The translations under genes and the position numbers were made by a program. A DNA stretch of 64,000 bases from Flavobacteriaceae bacterium (GTDB lineage Bacteria; Bacteroidota; Bacteroidia; Flavobacteriales; Flavobacteriaceae), in the NCBI GenBank assembly GCA_029248405.1, contig JAQWJJ010000016.1, positions 310,001 through 374,000 on the forward strand, given 5' to 3'. The notes beneath the pieces are model-generated. The model was not told where the DNA came from. It made no database searches and saw only the letters and a list, made by a program, of their open reading frames with translations. This document shows, piece by piece, positions 8,037 through 16,872 of this stretch (position 1 is its first letter; each line of letters begins with the position of its first letter).

Positions 8037-8095
8037 CATTCCTATGACATTTTGGAATGGCCCAGGAAGAAGATTAAGGTTTTAAATAGCATGTT

Positions 8096-8572
8096 ATGAG
8101 TAAAGTATCTTATTATACCGCAGAAGGATTAAAAAAATTGCGTGGCGAACTCGATCAATTAAGAGACGTCGAGCGGCCAAAAGCATCCCAAGCGATAGCT
8201 GAGGCACGTGATAAGGGAGATCTCAGCGAAAATGCTGAATATGATGCAGCAAAAGAAGCACAAGGCTTACTGGAGATGCGTATTTCAAAGTTGGAGGAGA
8301 TTGTGGCAGGAGCGCGGCTTATTGACGAATCACAGCTTGACACCTCAAAAGTTCTCGTCCACTCCACTGTGAAACTCAAGAATACCGCAAATGGAATGGA
8401 GATGTCTTATATGCTTGTGGCTCAGAGTGAAGCGGATCTTAAATCTGGAAAAATCTCTGTTGACTCACCTATTGGCAAGGGCCTTTTAGGAAAGAAAGTA
8501 GGAGAGGTTGCTGCAATTCAAGTCCCCAACGGGGTCATGAATTTTGAGGTATTAGCCATAAGTCGTGCGTGA
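8096..8572 (+). CDS. greA: Transcription elongation factor GreA
   Basis: The 158-aa product has the complete GreA architecture. The N-terminal coiled coil carries the catalytic tip motif with acidic residues (ARDKGDLSENAEYDAAKE, about residues 37-54), and the C-terminal globular domain includes SPIGKGLLGKKVGE near residue 128. GreA inserts its coiled coil into the RNA polymerase secondary channel and stimulates cleavage of backtracked transcripts. The length equals the family norm. It is followed after one base by the HIT-family gene, so the two are co-transcribed. The leader begins with a terminator-like hairpin, which suggests feedback at the RNA level. Confidence 0.97.
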   Translation: MSKVSYYTAEGLKKLRGELDQLRDVERPKASQAIAEARDKGDLSENAEYDAAKEAQGLLEMRISKLEEIVAGARLIDESQLDTSKVLVHSTVKLKNTANGMEMSYMLVAQSEADLKSGKISVDSPIGKGLLGKKVGEVAAIQVPNGVMNFEVLAISRA

Positions 8573-8573
8573 T

Positions 8574-8963
8574 ATGAGCTCAATTTTTACAAAAATTATC
8601 GAAGGTTCCATTCCATGCTATAAGGTAGCAGAAACCGATCGCTTCATTGCCTTTTTGGATGTGAATCCCAATGCGCCAGGCCACACTCTTTGTGTGCCCA
8701 AACAAGAAGTTGATAAGATTTTTGATCTGGAGGAGCATGATTATCTGGACTTGATGGCCTTTGCGCGTCAAGTTGCCAAGGCCATAGAAAAAGCGGTCCC
8801 ATGCAAACGAATTGGCATGTCGGTAATTGGTTTAGAAGTCCCTCATGTCCATGTGCATTTGATTCCTTTGCAATCAATGGCAGATATGACCTTTGGAAAA
8901 AAAGAACCTCAATCTCCTGAGCAAATGTCCGCTACTGCTCAAGCCATCAGCGCCAATATCTGA
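8574..8963 (+). CDS. HIT family nucleotide-binding hydrolase/transferase
   Basis: This 129-aa protein has the histidine-triad signature HVHVHLIP near residue 98, preceded by the family fold blocks IFTKIIEGSIPCYKV and FLDVNPNAPGHTLCVPK. HIT proteins hydrolyse or transfer nucleoside phosphoramidates and dinucleotide polyphosphates. The ATG at 8574 directly follows the greA stop and gives the usual N-terminus (MSSIFTKI); the GTG upstream would overlap greA. The 3' end overlaps the convergent small zinc-ribbon gene by 17 bp. The exact substrate cannot be read from the sequence. Confidence 0.93.
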   Translation: MSSIFTKIIEGSIPCYKVAETDRFIAFLDVNPNAPGHTLCVPKQEVDKIFDLEEHDYLDLMAFARQVAKAIEKAVPCKRIGMSVIGLEVPHVHVHLIPLQSMADMTFGKKEPQSPEQMSATAQAISANI

Positions 8964-9300
8964 TCCAAGTCCATAGGCCCAGGGCCGCAATACTGATGAT
9001 CAAAATCAAGAGGGCCCAAAGCGCCTTTACTTTCATGCGATAACCCGCTTTTTTGGGGACTGATAACTTCTTATGATAGGCAAAAACCCGTTCAATATGT
9101 TCATCCCATGAACTGGGATAAATGATTTCTTTGCATTGGGTGCAAAATAATTCATCTCTTACTTTGGCTAGTGTCTGCACATACCAGCTGTTTTCTTTTT
9201 GATTTTGAAAAAATGAAAAGGTCAAGCTTTTGGCCGCAAAACAATTCGGACAATGGTTGTTGATCTGAGCACTGTGTATGGTGAATTCCTTTTGTGTCAT
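8947..9300 (-). CDS. Small zinc-ribbon protein with C-terminal membrane anchor
   Basis: The 117-aa product has two Cys-x-x-Cys knuckles, CPNC at residues 17-20 and CTQC near residue 53, which together can bind one zinc ion. A single hydrophobic segment (ALWALLILIISIAALGLW) near the C-terminus would leave the ribbon in the cytoplasm. It abuts the upstream histidine kinase gene (stop at 9301, start at 9300), so they form one transcription unit on the minus strand. I do not recognise a named family. Involvement in the kinase's signalling is only a contextual guess. Confidence 0.72.
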   Translation of the reverse strand: MTQKEFTIHSAQINNHCPNCFAAKSLTFSFFQNQKENSWYVQTLAKVRDELFCTQCKEIIYPSSWDEHIERVFAYHKKLSVPKKAGYRMKVKALWALLILIISIAALGLWTWIRYWR

Positions 9301-10455
9301 TTATGCGGTCAATGGCAAAATGAGCTCTATGGTGGTGCCTTGATTTTTGCCACTCTTCAAAACCCGTATTTTGCCGTTATGATAATCTTCAATGATGCGC
9401 CTGGCCAAAGAAAGCCCTAGGCCCCAACCTCTTTTTTTGGTCGTGACTCCAGGGGTGAAAATTCGTTTAAAATCTTTTCGGGCAATGCCTTTACCCGTAT
9501 CAGAAATACGGACATAGGCTTTGTCCGCTTCAACCACAATCAGGACGGTGATTTTGCCCTGTCCGCGCATGGCATCGATTCCGTTTTTGACAAGGTTTTC
9601 TATGGTCCAACCAAAAAGTTCTTTGTTCAGTGCAACTCTGACCTCACTGCTGGGCAGTGTGAGGTCGAAATCAATGAGTTTGGAACTGCGTTTTTGCAGA
9701 TAATCAAACGCCTCTTTGGTGGTCAGGACTAAATCCATGTTGGTGAGGGCTGGTGTCGACCCAATTTTTGAAAAACGATCTGTAATGCGTTTGAGTCTGT
9801 CCGTGTCTTTAATGATTTCGGTCACGAATTCCTGATTGACGGGTTCACTCTTGAGCAGTTCCGCCCATCCCACTAGTGACGATAAGGGGGTGCCTATCTG
9901 ATGTGCAGTTTCTTTTGCCATTCCTGCCCACAGCTTGTTTTGTTCTGATGATTTGGAGGTCGTGTAAAAGACCACAAGGGCCATAAAAAACAGAAGTAAG
10001 ATGACCAGCAATACGATTGGGTAGTACTTTAATTTTGTGATCGATGGCGAGTTGCCATAATAAATGGTCTGCAGTAATTCGTTGTTATAGCGAATTTCAA
10101 TTGGGGCATATTCAGAGCTGAATTGAGTGATTAAGGCTGATCGTTCTTCCGGGTCTTCGATGGCTGAAACTTCCAGATTATTCACGTCGTAAGTTTCTTC
10201 TTTGTGGGTGTGCAAGATCATTGGTGTAGTGTTATTGCTCTGCAAAACCTGCAAAACAAGTTTACTGTTCCAATCTTTATTGGTGATGTCCACTTGCTGA
10301 AACTCTTCAAAGGCTGCTGCCCAAATGGTCATTTTTTGACGTTCGTTGTCTTTGAGTTGGGTAAACAAACCAAAAGTATGCCAAGCAATCGAAGAGACGA
10401 TGATTAGAGAAATCAGGACAAAAAACCAGCGTGTAAAATCTGTTCTTGAAGGCAT
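9301..10455 (-). CDS. Membrane sensor histidine kinase
   Basis: The 384-aa protein has an N-terminal membrane segment (FFVLISLIIVSSIAW), a periplasmic or extracytoplasmic region of about 110 residues, a second membrane segment (YYPIVLLVILLLFFMALVVFY), then the kinase core. The phosphoacceptor block is AKETAHQIGTPLSSLVGW. The ATPase domain shows the N box (NLVKNGIDAM), the G1 box (ISDTGKGIARKD) and the G2 region (KRGWGLGLSLARRI). I use the ATG at 10455 rather than the GTG at 10461. No response regulator is adjacent, so it is an orphan kinase. The co-transcribed zinc-ribbon protein is the only neighbour on its strand. The ligand is unknown. Confidence 0.92.
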   Translation of the reverse strand: MPSRTDFTRWFFVLISLIIVSSIAWHTFGLFTQLKDNERQKMTIWAAAFEEFQQVDITNKDWNSKLVLQVLQSNNTTPMILHTHKEETYDVNNLEVSAIEDPEERSALITQFSSEYAPIEIRYNNELLQTIYYGNSPSITKLKYYPIVLLVILLLFFMALVVFYTTSKSSEQNKLWAGMAKETAHQIGTPLSSLVGWAELLKSEPVNQEFVTEIIKDTDRLKRITDRFSKIGSTPALTNMDLVLTTKEAFDYLQKRSSKLIDFDLTLPSSEVRVALNKELFGWTIENLVKNGIDAMRGQGKITVLIVVEADKAYVRISDTGKGIARKDFKRIFTPGVTTKKRGWGLGLSLARRIIEDYHNGKIRVLKSGKNQGTTIELILPLTA

Positions 10456-10536
10456 AACCACAAAATATCGTTTAAAGATAAGCCAATTATGTTAATATTA
10501 TTGCGCAGGAGTTTTTTAAGGTTTGCCCAATTCGAT

Positions 10537-10544
10537 TACCTTTG
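10537..10544 (+). promoter_or_regulatory. TACCTTTG promoter box abutting the flavin reductase start
   Basis: The box ends only 5 bp before the ATG at 10550. If it works like other TAnnTTTG promoters, transcription would start at or within a few bases of the ATG, giving a leaderless or nearly leaderless mRNA. Confidence 0.5.
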
Positions 10545-10549
10545 CAGCT

Positions 10550-11386
10550 ATGTTAAGTATTGATCCAAAGGCTATAAAAACGGCACAATTACATGGTTAC
10601 CTCTTAGGGTCTATTGCGCCAAGACCCATTTGTTTTGCCAGTACAATAGACGCTCAAGGAAGGGTCAACTTGGCCCCCTATAGCTTCTTTAATGTCTTTA
10701 GTGCCTGTCCGCCAATTTTGGTGTTTTCTCCAGCACGACGGGTTAGAGACAATACGGTCAAGCATACTCTGGAGAACGTTCAAGAAGTGGCTGAGGTTGT
10801 GATCAACGTGGTGAGCTATGACATGGTCCAGCAAATGAGTCTGGCCTCGACAGACTATCCCAAGGGTGTCAGTGAATTTAAGAAGGCAGGATTTACGGAA
10901 TTGCCTTCCGCGTGTGTCGCCCCTCCGAGAGTCGCAGAAGCACCTGTCCAATTAGAGTGTAAAGTGATTCAGGTGGTGCCATTAGGAGACCAAGGCGGTG
11001 CAGGTAATTTGGTGATGGCAGAGCTCTTGCGCATGCACATTAACGAAGATGTTTTGGATGATGACGGCGTGATTGATCCCAGAAAAATTGATTTGGTCTC
11101 ACGTTTGGGCGCTGATTGGTATTCCCGTGCCAAAGATGGTTTATTTGAAGTTGCCAAGCCATTGAAAACACTTGGAATTGGTGTTGATGCCTTGCCCAAC
11201 GCGATCAAACATAGTAGGGTTTTGACGGGTAATGATTTGGGGCAATTGGCAAATATTGAGGTACTTCCCGAGCAAGCTTTTGAGCGTGCCGCTGATGATG
11301 AATTGAGCCATGAAAAAGCAAAAACACTTTTGCAAAAGGGCCAAGTTGAGCAGGCGTGGTCAGTATTATTAAAAAACGAAAATTAA
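10550..11386 (+). CDS. Flavin reductase family protein (FMN-binding split barrel)
   Basis: The 278-aa protein has the flavin-reductase-like split-barrel signature GSIAPRPICFASTIDAQGRVNLAPYSFFN at its N-terminus and conserved KHTLENV and VINVVSYD blocks. Related proteins bind FMN and reduce flavins with NAD(P)H, or act as flavoenzymes of unknown substrate. I choose the ATG at 10550 because family members start just before the first strand; the TTG at 10523 would include the promoter box. The last 50 residues, rich in Glu/Ala/Lys, are outside the flavin domain. The next gene starts 7 bp later, so the pair is probably an operon. The substrate is unknown. Confidence 0.87.
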   Translation: MLSIDPKAIKTAQLHGYLLGSIAPRPICFASTIDAQGRVNLAPYSFFNVFSACPPILVFSPARRVRDNTVKHTLENVQEVAEVVINVVSYDMVQQMSLASTDYPKGVSEFKKAGFTELPSACVAPPRVAEAPVQLECKVIQVVPLGDQGGAGNLVMAELLRMHINEDVLDDDGVIDPRKIDLVSRLGADWYSRAKDGLFEVAKPLKTLGIGVDALPNAIKHSRVLTGNDLGQLANIEVLPEQAFERAADDELSHEKAKTLLQKGQVEQAWSVLLKNEN

Positions 11387-11392
11387 GATATA

Positions 11393-11764
11393 ATGGATAT
11401 TCAAGGAAAAATTAAAATGATAGGGGAAACCCAAACTTTCGGTTCTAATGGATTTAGAAAACGTGAATTAGTAGTGACAACTGAAGAGCAATACCCACAG
11501 CACCTTATGGTCGAATTTGTTCAGGACAAAACGGACTTGCTCAATGTATATAAAGAAGGTCAATCAGTAAAAGTGAGCATCAATTTGCGTGGCCGTGAAT
11601 GGGTCAATCCTCAGGGAGAAACTAAATATTTCAATTCAATTCAGGGTTGGCGCATAGAGGCGCTTGAAGCAGCTTCAGGCCAAATGCCGCCAATGCCTCC
11701 GGAGGATGCCTTTGAACCTATCTCTGATTTGAGCGACGACGAGCACGACGACTTACCGTTCTAA
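11393..11764 (+). CDS. DUF3127 protein, OB-fold-like with SSB-like acidic tip
   Basis: This 123-aa protein belongs to DUF3127, small Bacteroidota proteins predicted to fold like single-stranded DNA-binding OB domains. The first 90 residues contain the conserved RKRELVVTTEEQYPQ and NLRGREWVN blocks. After a Met/Pro-rich linker the protein ends in an acidic tail closing with DDLPF. That end resembles the DDDIPF tip through which bacterial SSB recruits repair proteins. The role in DNA metabolism is an inference from this tail and the fold. It follows the flavin reductase gene by 7 bp. Confidence 0.85.
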   Translation: MDIQGKIKMIGETQTFGSNGFRKRELVVTTEEQYPQHLMVEFVQDKTDLLNVYKEGQSVKVSINLRGREWVNPQGETKYFNSIQGWRIEALEAASGQMPPMPPEDAFEPISDLSDDEHDDLPF

Positions 11765-11815
11765 GCAGATCTTTGGCCTTTGCGGAATGGCCACAAGGGT
11801 TGACCGCCAAAATTT

Positions 11816-13183
11816 ATGAGCGCAACACAATACATAGAAATTTTATTCAAGCGCATACTGCCGTCGCCCTTTGTTATTGCGCTTCTCTTGACAGTTTTGA
11901 CTGTAGTGCTTGCGTTACTCTTGACGCCAGCACCAGAGCAAGGGTTCCACTTATGGCATATTCTGTCTTATTGGGAGCAAGGCATTTGGCAACAGCCCTT
12001 GTTGGTTTTTGCCTACCAGATGATGCTGATTTTGGTTTTAGGCCACATTTTGGTTTTGAGCCCACCCATGAATCGGCTCATCGGTCGATTGACGAGTGGC
12101 GTAAGTGACACCAAAAGTGCCGTATTATTGGTCAGTAGCGCCACCCTATTGGTGTCGTTTTTCAACTGGGGCCTAGGGCTTGTTTTTGGCGCGATTATGG
12201 CACGTAAAGTGGCTGAAGCCGCCCAGCAAAGAGGCTTCCTTATAAATTATCCATTGGTTGGTGCTGCGGGCTATGTGGGCATGATGGTTTGGCATGGAGG
12301 AATCAGCGGCTCGGCTCCAGCCAAAGTTGGAGAAAAGGGGCACTTACAGTCTCTGGTGAATCCCTCTTTAGCCGATCAATTACCAGAGGTTTTGTCGTAT
12401 ACCGAAACGGTTTTTAGCCAAGCTAATTTGATTGTTTTTGGACTTCTACTGGTGTTGATTCCAGCCCTTTTGTGGCGCTTGTCACGCAAGGCGCAAGTCA
12501 GGCCTACAGACTTAAATCTATACGACCCCCAATGGCCAAAACCTCATAATATTTCAGGGGCAGAACGACTCGATCACAGCAGATATATTGGCTGGTTCTT
12601 TGGATTGATGGTCATGCTGGTATTTGTCCTACAGTATCATGCGGTATTGGTGCGGGGAATAGTAACCCCAAATATGCTGAATTTCTTTATGTTGGGATTG
12701 GCTTTTTTATTGCATGGAAAAATCGCAGGATTCTTGCAGGCGTTAACTGAGGCCATCGATGGCGCCTCCGGTATATTGATCCAGTTTCCATTGTATTTTG
12801 GCATCATGGGCATCATGCAAGACAGTGGCCTTGTGTTGCAAATGGCTAATTTTTTTGTGTCTATTTCAACAGTCAACACATTGCCCCTATTGACCTATTT
12901 TAGCGCGGCTTTGGTCAATATTTTTATCCCCAGCGGAGGAGGTCAATGGGCCCTCCAAGGGCCTATTATTCTCGAAGCTGCCCTAAAGCTCAATGTCCCT
13001 GTGGCAAAGATAGTGATGGCAATGGCTTACGGCGATCAGTTGACCAATATGCTTCAACCTTTTTGGGCGTTGCCCTTATTAGGCATCACGAAGCTCAAAG
13101 CGCGGGAACTCTTGCCCTTTAGCTTGTGGGTAATGTTAGTGGGCACTTTGGTTTTCTTGGGGGCCTTGCTTTTCTTATATTAG
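11816..13183 (+). CDS. AtoE-family short-chain fatty acid transporter
   Basis: The 455-aa polytopic protein has about 11-12 hydrophobic segments and the AtoE-family blocks SFFNWGLGLVFGAIMAR near residue 120, GAAGYVGMMVWHGGISGSAPAK near 150, and FIPSGGGQWALQGPIILEAA near 375. AtoE-like carriers import short-chain fatty acids such as acetoacetate or butyrate. The start MSATQYIEILFKRILPSPF matches the usual N-terminus. It lies 51 bp after the DUF3127 gene and may share its transcript. No fatty-acid degradation genes are adjacent, so the substrate rests on the family alone. Confidence 0.9.
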   Translation: MSATQYIEILFKRILPSPFVIALLLTVLTVVLALLLTPAPEQGFHLWHILSYWEQGIWQQPLLVFAYQMMLILVLGHILVLSPPMNRLIGRLTSGVSDTKSAVLLVSSATLLVSFFNWGLGLVFGAIMARKVAEAAQQRGFLINYPLVGAAGYVGMMVWHGGISGSAPAKVGEKGHLQSLVNPSLADQLPEVLSYTETVFSQANLIVFGLLLVLIPALLWRLSRKAQVRPTDLNLYDPQWPKPHNISGAERLDHSRYIGWFFGLMVMLVFVLQYHAVLVRGIVTPNMLNFFMLGLAFLLHGKIAGFLQALTEAIDGASGILIQFPLYFGIMGIMQDSGLVLQMANFFVSISTVNTLPLLTYFSAALVNIFIPSGGGQWALQGPIILEAALKLNVPVAKIVMAMAYGDQLTNMLQPFWALPLLGITKLKARELLPFSLWVMLVGTLVFLGALLFLY

Positions 13184-13253
13184 GACTTCTGTGCCCGCAA
13201 CTCGATAAGGTCGTGCGGCATAATTGTGTATCTTGCTGAAAAAAATAAAATCC

Positions 13254-14990
13254 ATGATTCGTTTTATTTCGCGTTTATTTTTCATACTCATCGTATCACA
13301 GACACTACTATTTGCGCAGGCTCCGTTGCCGCATCAAATGACGCAGCAAGAACAAACGCTCTTGCAGGGTGTAAGTTTTCATCAAAATCGTGTCACTGAC
13401 CCGCCTACTGTTCCAGTAAGGACTATGGCTGAGTGGGAAGAGGTGGCCTATTTGGTCATTACTTGGGAGTCTAATTTTTCAAATATTCTGCGGCAAATTG
13501 TCGCAGCAGCTGTTGAGGAATGTCAGGTAATCATTACCACTCAAAATCAATCTTCTGTGGCCAATTATTTGACCGCGAACGGAATTGACTTGACCAAAGT
13601 CACTTTTATGAACGAAAACTGGGATTCAATATGGATCCGCGATTATGCGGGCAACACCGTTTATAGCAATGATGTTGGGGAGTTGGCATTGACTGATTGG
13701 ATTTATAACAGACCCCGACCAAATGACGACGACATGCCTTCAGCCCACGCCTCGTTGTTGAATTTGCCGATTTACATCACAGATTCCGGTACTAACGATT
13801 TGGTCAATACAGGGGGTAATTTCATGACCGATGGATTGGGTAATGCATTTGCCTCTAGCCTCATTCTCGACGAAAATGAAGCAGGGAATCCTTATGGCGT
13901 AAGCGCCAAGACCGAGGCCCAGATTGACCAAATCATGAATGCTTATATGGGTATTGATGAGTACATCAAGATGGATATTCTGCCTTATGATGTCATCCAC
14001 CATATCGACATGCATATGAAACTTTTGGACGAAGAAACTCTTTTGGTTAGTGAATATCCGACTGGTGTTGCTGATGGACCTCAAATTGAAGAAAACATCA
14101 ATTATGTTTTGTCGAATTTTCAATCTCCTTTTGGCACACCATACAAGATTGAGCGCATACCAGCGCCACCAAGTCCCTCTGGCAACTATCCCGATACTAA
14201 CGGTTATTACAGAACTTACACCAACGCCGTTTTCATCAATAAGACCGTTTTGGTGCCGACCTATCGTCCTGAGGTAGACGGTCCTGCTATTGCTCAATGG
14301 GAAGAAATGTTGCCTGGGTATAATATTGTTGGTATAGACGTGGACAACAGTGGGGAGAATCTTATTGCGCTGCTTGGTGCCATCCATTGCATCACGCACA
14401 CCATAGGTGTTGACGAGCCTTTATGGATTGTCCATCAACCAGTGGAGGAGTCGGCCACAAGTGCTACAGTAAGTATTGACGCAACCATCAAACACATCTC
14501 GGGCATTCAAGGGGCTAAGGTTTATTACCGAGAAGCGGGCTCAGGCGCTTTTCTGACGGCCACCATGAGCCCACTTGGAAATGATTTGTGGACGGCAGAT
14601 TTAGTCATGCCCTCTGTGGCGAGCCAAGTAGAATATTATATAGAGAGTCAAGCTAATTCTGGCAAAGTCATGTCAAGACCTTTGGTTGCTCCTGATGGGT
14701 TCTGGACTATTCAAGTAGGCGCGCTGTCGGCACCCGACTATGTGCAGGGCCAAATTTCGGGAGCGGTTCCTAATCCGACCCATGGAACAGTTCAATTTCG
14801 ATTAAGTCAAATCCACGAGCCAGTTTCTGTTCGGGTCTCAAACGTTCTGGGCCAGACCCTGCATCGGGGAGTGATAGAAGAGGGACATGGACAATACACC
14901 ATGGAGCTTAACGCCTCATGGCAAGGACTCCTTTGGGTGACATTTGAAGGCTCTTTTGGTCAAGTACACCGCCAAGTCATCAAACTTTAA
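13254..14990 (+). CDS. Secreted peptidylarginine deiminase-like enzyme with T9SS sorting domain
   Basis: This 578-aa protein has a signal peptide (MIRFISRLFFILIVSQTLLFAQ), a guanidino-modifying-enzyme catalytic domain (about residues 45-395), an Ig-like linker (about 400-490) and a C-terminal T9SS sorting domain (from PNPTHGTVQF, ending in HRQVIKL). The catalytic set of the P. gingivalis deiminase PPAD is visible: Asp130 (WIRDY), Arg153 and Arg155 (YNRPRPND), His250 and Asp252 (HHIDMH), Asn324 (TYTNAVF) and Cys379 (GAIHCITH). PPAD uses D130, R152, R154, H236, D238, N297 and C351. It would convert C-terminal peptidyl arginine to citrulline with ammonia release. An extracellular agmatine deiminase is the alternative. 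I chose the ATG at 13254 because it begins the signal peptide. Confidence 0.9.
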   Translation: MIRFISRLFFILIVSQTLLFAQAPLPHQMTQQEQTLLQGVSFHQNRVTDPPTVPVRTMAEWEEVAYLVITWESNFSNILRQIVAAAVEECQVIITTQNQSSVANYLTANGIDLTKVTFMNENWDSIWIRDYAGNTVYSNDVGELALTDWIYNRPRPNDDDMPSAHASLLNLPIYITDSGTNDLVNTGGNFMTDGLGNAFASSLILDENEAGNPYGVSAKTEAQIDQIMNAYMGIDEYIKMDILPYDVIHHIDMHMKLLDEETLLVSEYPTGVADGPQIEENINYVLSNFQSPFGTPYKIERIPAPPSPSGNYPDTNGYYRTYTNAVFINKTVLVPTYRPEVDGPAIAQWEEMLPGYNIVGIDVDNSGENLIALLGAIHCITHTIGVDEPLWIVHQPVEESATSATVSIDATIKHISGIQGAKVYYREAGSGAFLTATMSPLGNDLWTADLVMPSVASQVEYYIESQANSGKVMSRPLVAPDGFWTIQVGALSAPDYVQGQISGAVPNPTHGTVQFRLSQIHEPVSVRVSNVLGQTLHRGVIEEGHGQYTMELNASWQGLLWVTFEGSFGQVHRQVIKL

Positions 14991-15016
14991 GTACTGGTCT
15001 TGACTTTAGGACGTGT

Positions 15017-15718
15017 TTAGGTTACGGGAAGTAAAGACAGTGCTTGTTCAAAGGCTTCGATGGTTTGGGCCTGATCTACATGAAAATCACCAATCTGTGT
15101 TCTGCGCAACTGAGTGAGATGCGCACCGTTGTTGAGTGCTTGGCCAAAGTCGTGCGCAATAGACCGTATATAGGTACCCTTGCTGCAGGCAATTTCAAAT
15201 CCAATATGGGGTATTTGAATATCGGTCAAAGAAAAGGATTCTATGGTGACAGGCCTCTTAGCAACTTCTACTTGACCGCCGCTTCGCGCAATATCATACA
15301 ACCGTTTGCCATCCTTTTTTAGCGCAGAAAAAATGGGCGGGGCCTGTTGGATTGTGCCCACGAACGTTTTGGCACATGATTTAACTGCCGTGTCAGTAAG
15401 CACGCTGGTATCAAAAGTCTGGTTGACTTCTGTTTCCAAATCATAGCTTGGCGTTGTGGCGCCGAGTTGGAAGCGCCCGGTATAAACTTTTTTTTGGGCC
15501 TGATAGGTGTCAATAACTTTGGTTTGAGGTCCCGTGCAGAGTATGAGTAGTCCGCTCGCTAACGGGTCCAGTGTTCCGGCATGTCCTACCTTGATTTTTT
15601 TGAGTTGATAATGCTTCTTGATGAGCCAGCGCACCTTATTGACCACTTGAAAAGAAGTCCAATTAAGGGGCTTGTCTATAAGAATGACACGGCCTGCACT
15701 GAAAGGATTATCCGCCAT
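15017..15718 (-). CDS. truB: tRNA pseudouridine(55) synthase
   Basis: The 233-aa product contains the TruB catalytic loop GHAGTLDPLASGLL with the nucleophile Asp51, the N-terminal VILIDKPLNWTSFQV block and CSKGTYIRSIAHDFG near residue 184. It isomerises U55 of the T-loop in elongator tRNAs and also acts as a tRNA folding chaperone. It is shorter than the E. coli enzyme (about 310 aa) because the C-terminal PUA-like extension is missing, as in many Bacteroidota. Its ATG shares one base with the stop codon of uppP (TAATG), so it is translationally coupled in a minus-strand operon. Confidence 0.97.
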   Translation of the reverse strand: MADNPFSAGRVILIDKPLNWTSFQVVNKVRWLIKKHYQLKKIKVGHAGTLDPLASGLLILCTGPQTKVIDTYQAQKKVYTGRFQLGATTPSYDLETEVNQTFDTSVLTDTAVKSCAKTFVGTIQQAPPIFSALKKDGKRLYDIARSGGQVEVAKRPVTIESFSLTDIQIPHIGFEIACSKGTYIRSIAHDFGQALNNGAHLTQLRRTQIGDFHVDQAQTIEAFEQALSLLPVT

Positions 15719-16503
15719 TAAATGAGTGTCAAAGGGTGGATGAAAAAATGAATCAACAAGATACAGGCCCCAATAATTATCCGATAGTAACCAAAAATTT
15801 TAAAGCCCGACTTGCTCAAAAAATTGATAAAACTCTTGATGGCCAGTAACGCAACAATGAACCCGATGATATTGCCCAAAGCAAGAAGCTGTAAATGCTC
15901 AGAAGTCAATTCAAATCCCGCACGGTAGTAGTCATAAGATTTTTTTACGGTAGCACCCAGCATGGTCGGTACGGCCAAGAAAAATGAAAATTCTGCAGCT
16001 GCGGTTCGGGACATCTTTTGGGCCATACCCCCTACAATGCTCGCGCCGCTTCTCGAAACCCCTGGGATCATTGCCAGGCATTGAAAAAATCCAATTTTTA
16101 GTGCTGTGCCATAGCTGATGTCTTCTTCGTTCCCCTGGCCGAACCATTGGTCGACACGCAAGAGAATAAATCCACCAACGATCAATGAAATCGCCACGGT
16201 TACTGGGCTTTCAAGTAATGCATCAATCAGATCATTGAACAGCAGCCCCAGAACTACTGCAGGAAGGAAGGCGACAAAAAGTTTTTTGTAAAAATCAATA
16301 GATTGAAAAAACCGCTTGACATACAAGACCACAACACTCAAAATAGTTCCTAGTTGTATGGCGATAGTAAAAAGTTTTGTAAACTCTTCGTGTGCGATCC
16401 CCATAAACGAGGAGGCGATGATCATATGGCCCGTAGAGGAAACAGGCAAGAATTCGGTCAGGCCTTCAATGATGGCCAGAATAATAGCTTCCCAGGAATT
16501 CAT
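15718..16503 (-). CDS. uppP: Undecaprenyl-diphosphate phosphatase
   Basis: The 261-aa integral membrane protein has both BacA/UppP motifs: [15 protein letters not shown] at residues 14-28 and [14 protein letters not shown] near residue 142. It dephosphorylates undecaprenyl pyrophosphate to recycle the lipid carrier for peptidoglycan and other envelope polymers, and confers bacitracin tolerance. The length and the eight or so hydrophobic segments match the family. The gene lies one base after the DUF3098 stop and overlaps truB by one base, so the cluster DUF3098-uppP-truB is expressed together, probably with ftsX upstream. Confidence 0.97.
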   Translation of the reverse strand: MNSWEAIILAIIEGLTEFLPVSSTGHMIIASSFMGIAHEEFTKLFTIAIQLGTILSVVVLYVKRFFQSIDFYKKLFVAFLPAVVLGLLFNDLIDALLESPVTVAISLIVGGFILLRVDQWFGQGNEEDISYGTALKIGFFQCLAMIPGVSRSGASIVGGMAQKMSRTAAAEFSFFLAVPTMLGATVKKSYDYYRAGFELTSEHLQLLALGNIIGFIVALLAIKSFINFLSKSGFKIFGYYRIIIGACILLIHFFIHPLTLI

Positions 16504-16764
16504 TTACTGCTTTTTAGTAGGTTTGGCCAAAATCGCATAAACTTCTATGCCAAATCCAATAAGGATCAATGCAGGCGCCAACCTGATGCGGCGCCAGCTG
16601 TAAATCTCAGGATTAAAAACTGTGGGGTCATCACTTCCGCCACCTGCCATAAGGATGAACCCTAGGGTGATGAATGCCATACCAATCAGCATAAAAGTGT
16701 AATTTTTCTGTTGAAAAATAAAGGAAGATTGCTTGGCGTCTTCTTTTCTTTTTTGTTCTCCCAT
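16504..16764 (-). CDS. DUF3098 small membrane protein
   Basis: An 86-aa protein with two membrane segments (FMLIGMAFITLGFILMAGG and LAPALILIGFGIEVYAI) separated by the conserved DDPTVFNPEIYSWRRI loop. This is the DUF3098 family of Bacteroidota, which has no assigned function. It sits between ftsX and uppP, an arrangement I recognise as common in Flavobacteriia, which hints at a link to cell-envelope growth or division. The N-terminal 20 residues are highly charged and cytoplasmic. Confidence 0.88.
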   Translation of the reverse strand: MGEQKRKEDAKQSSFIFQQKNYTFMLIGMAFITLGFILMAGGGSDDPTVFNPEIYSWRRIRLAPALILIGFGIEVYAILAKPTKKQ

Positions 16765-16872
16765 AATGACTGAAATTGTTGCAGTTATTGGTGTCTTACT
16801 TATTCAATTTTCATAGTTATACCGCACTCAATAAAGGTTAAGGCAAGTTAATCTTTTTATTGATACTCCAGG

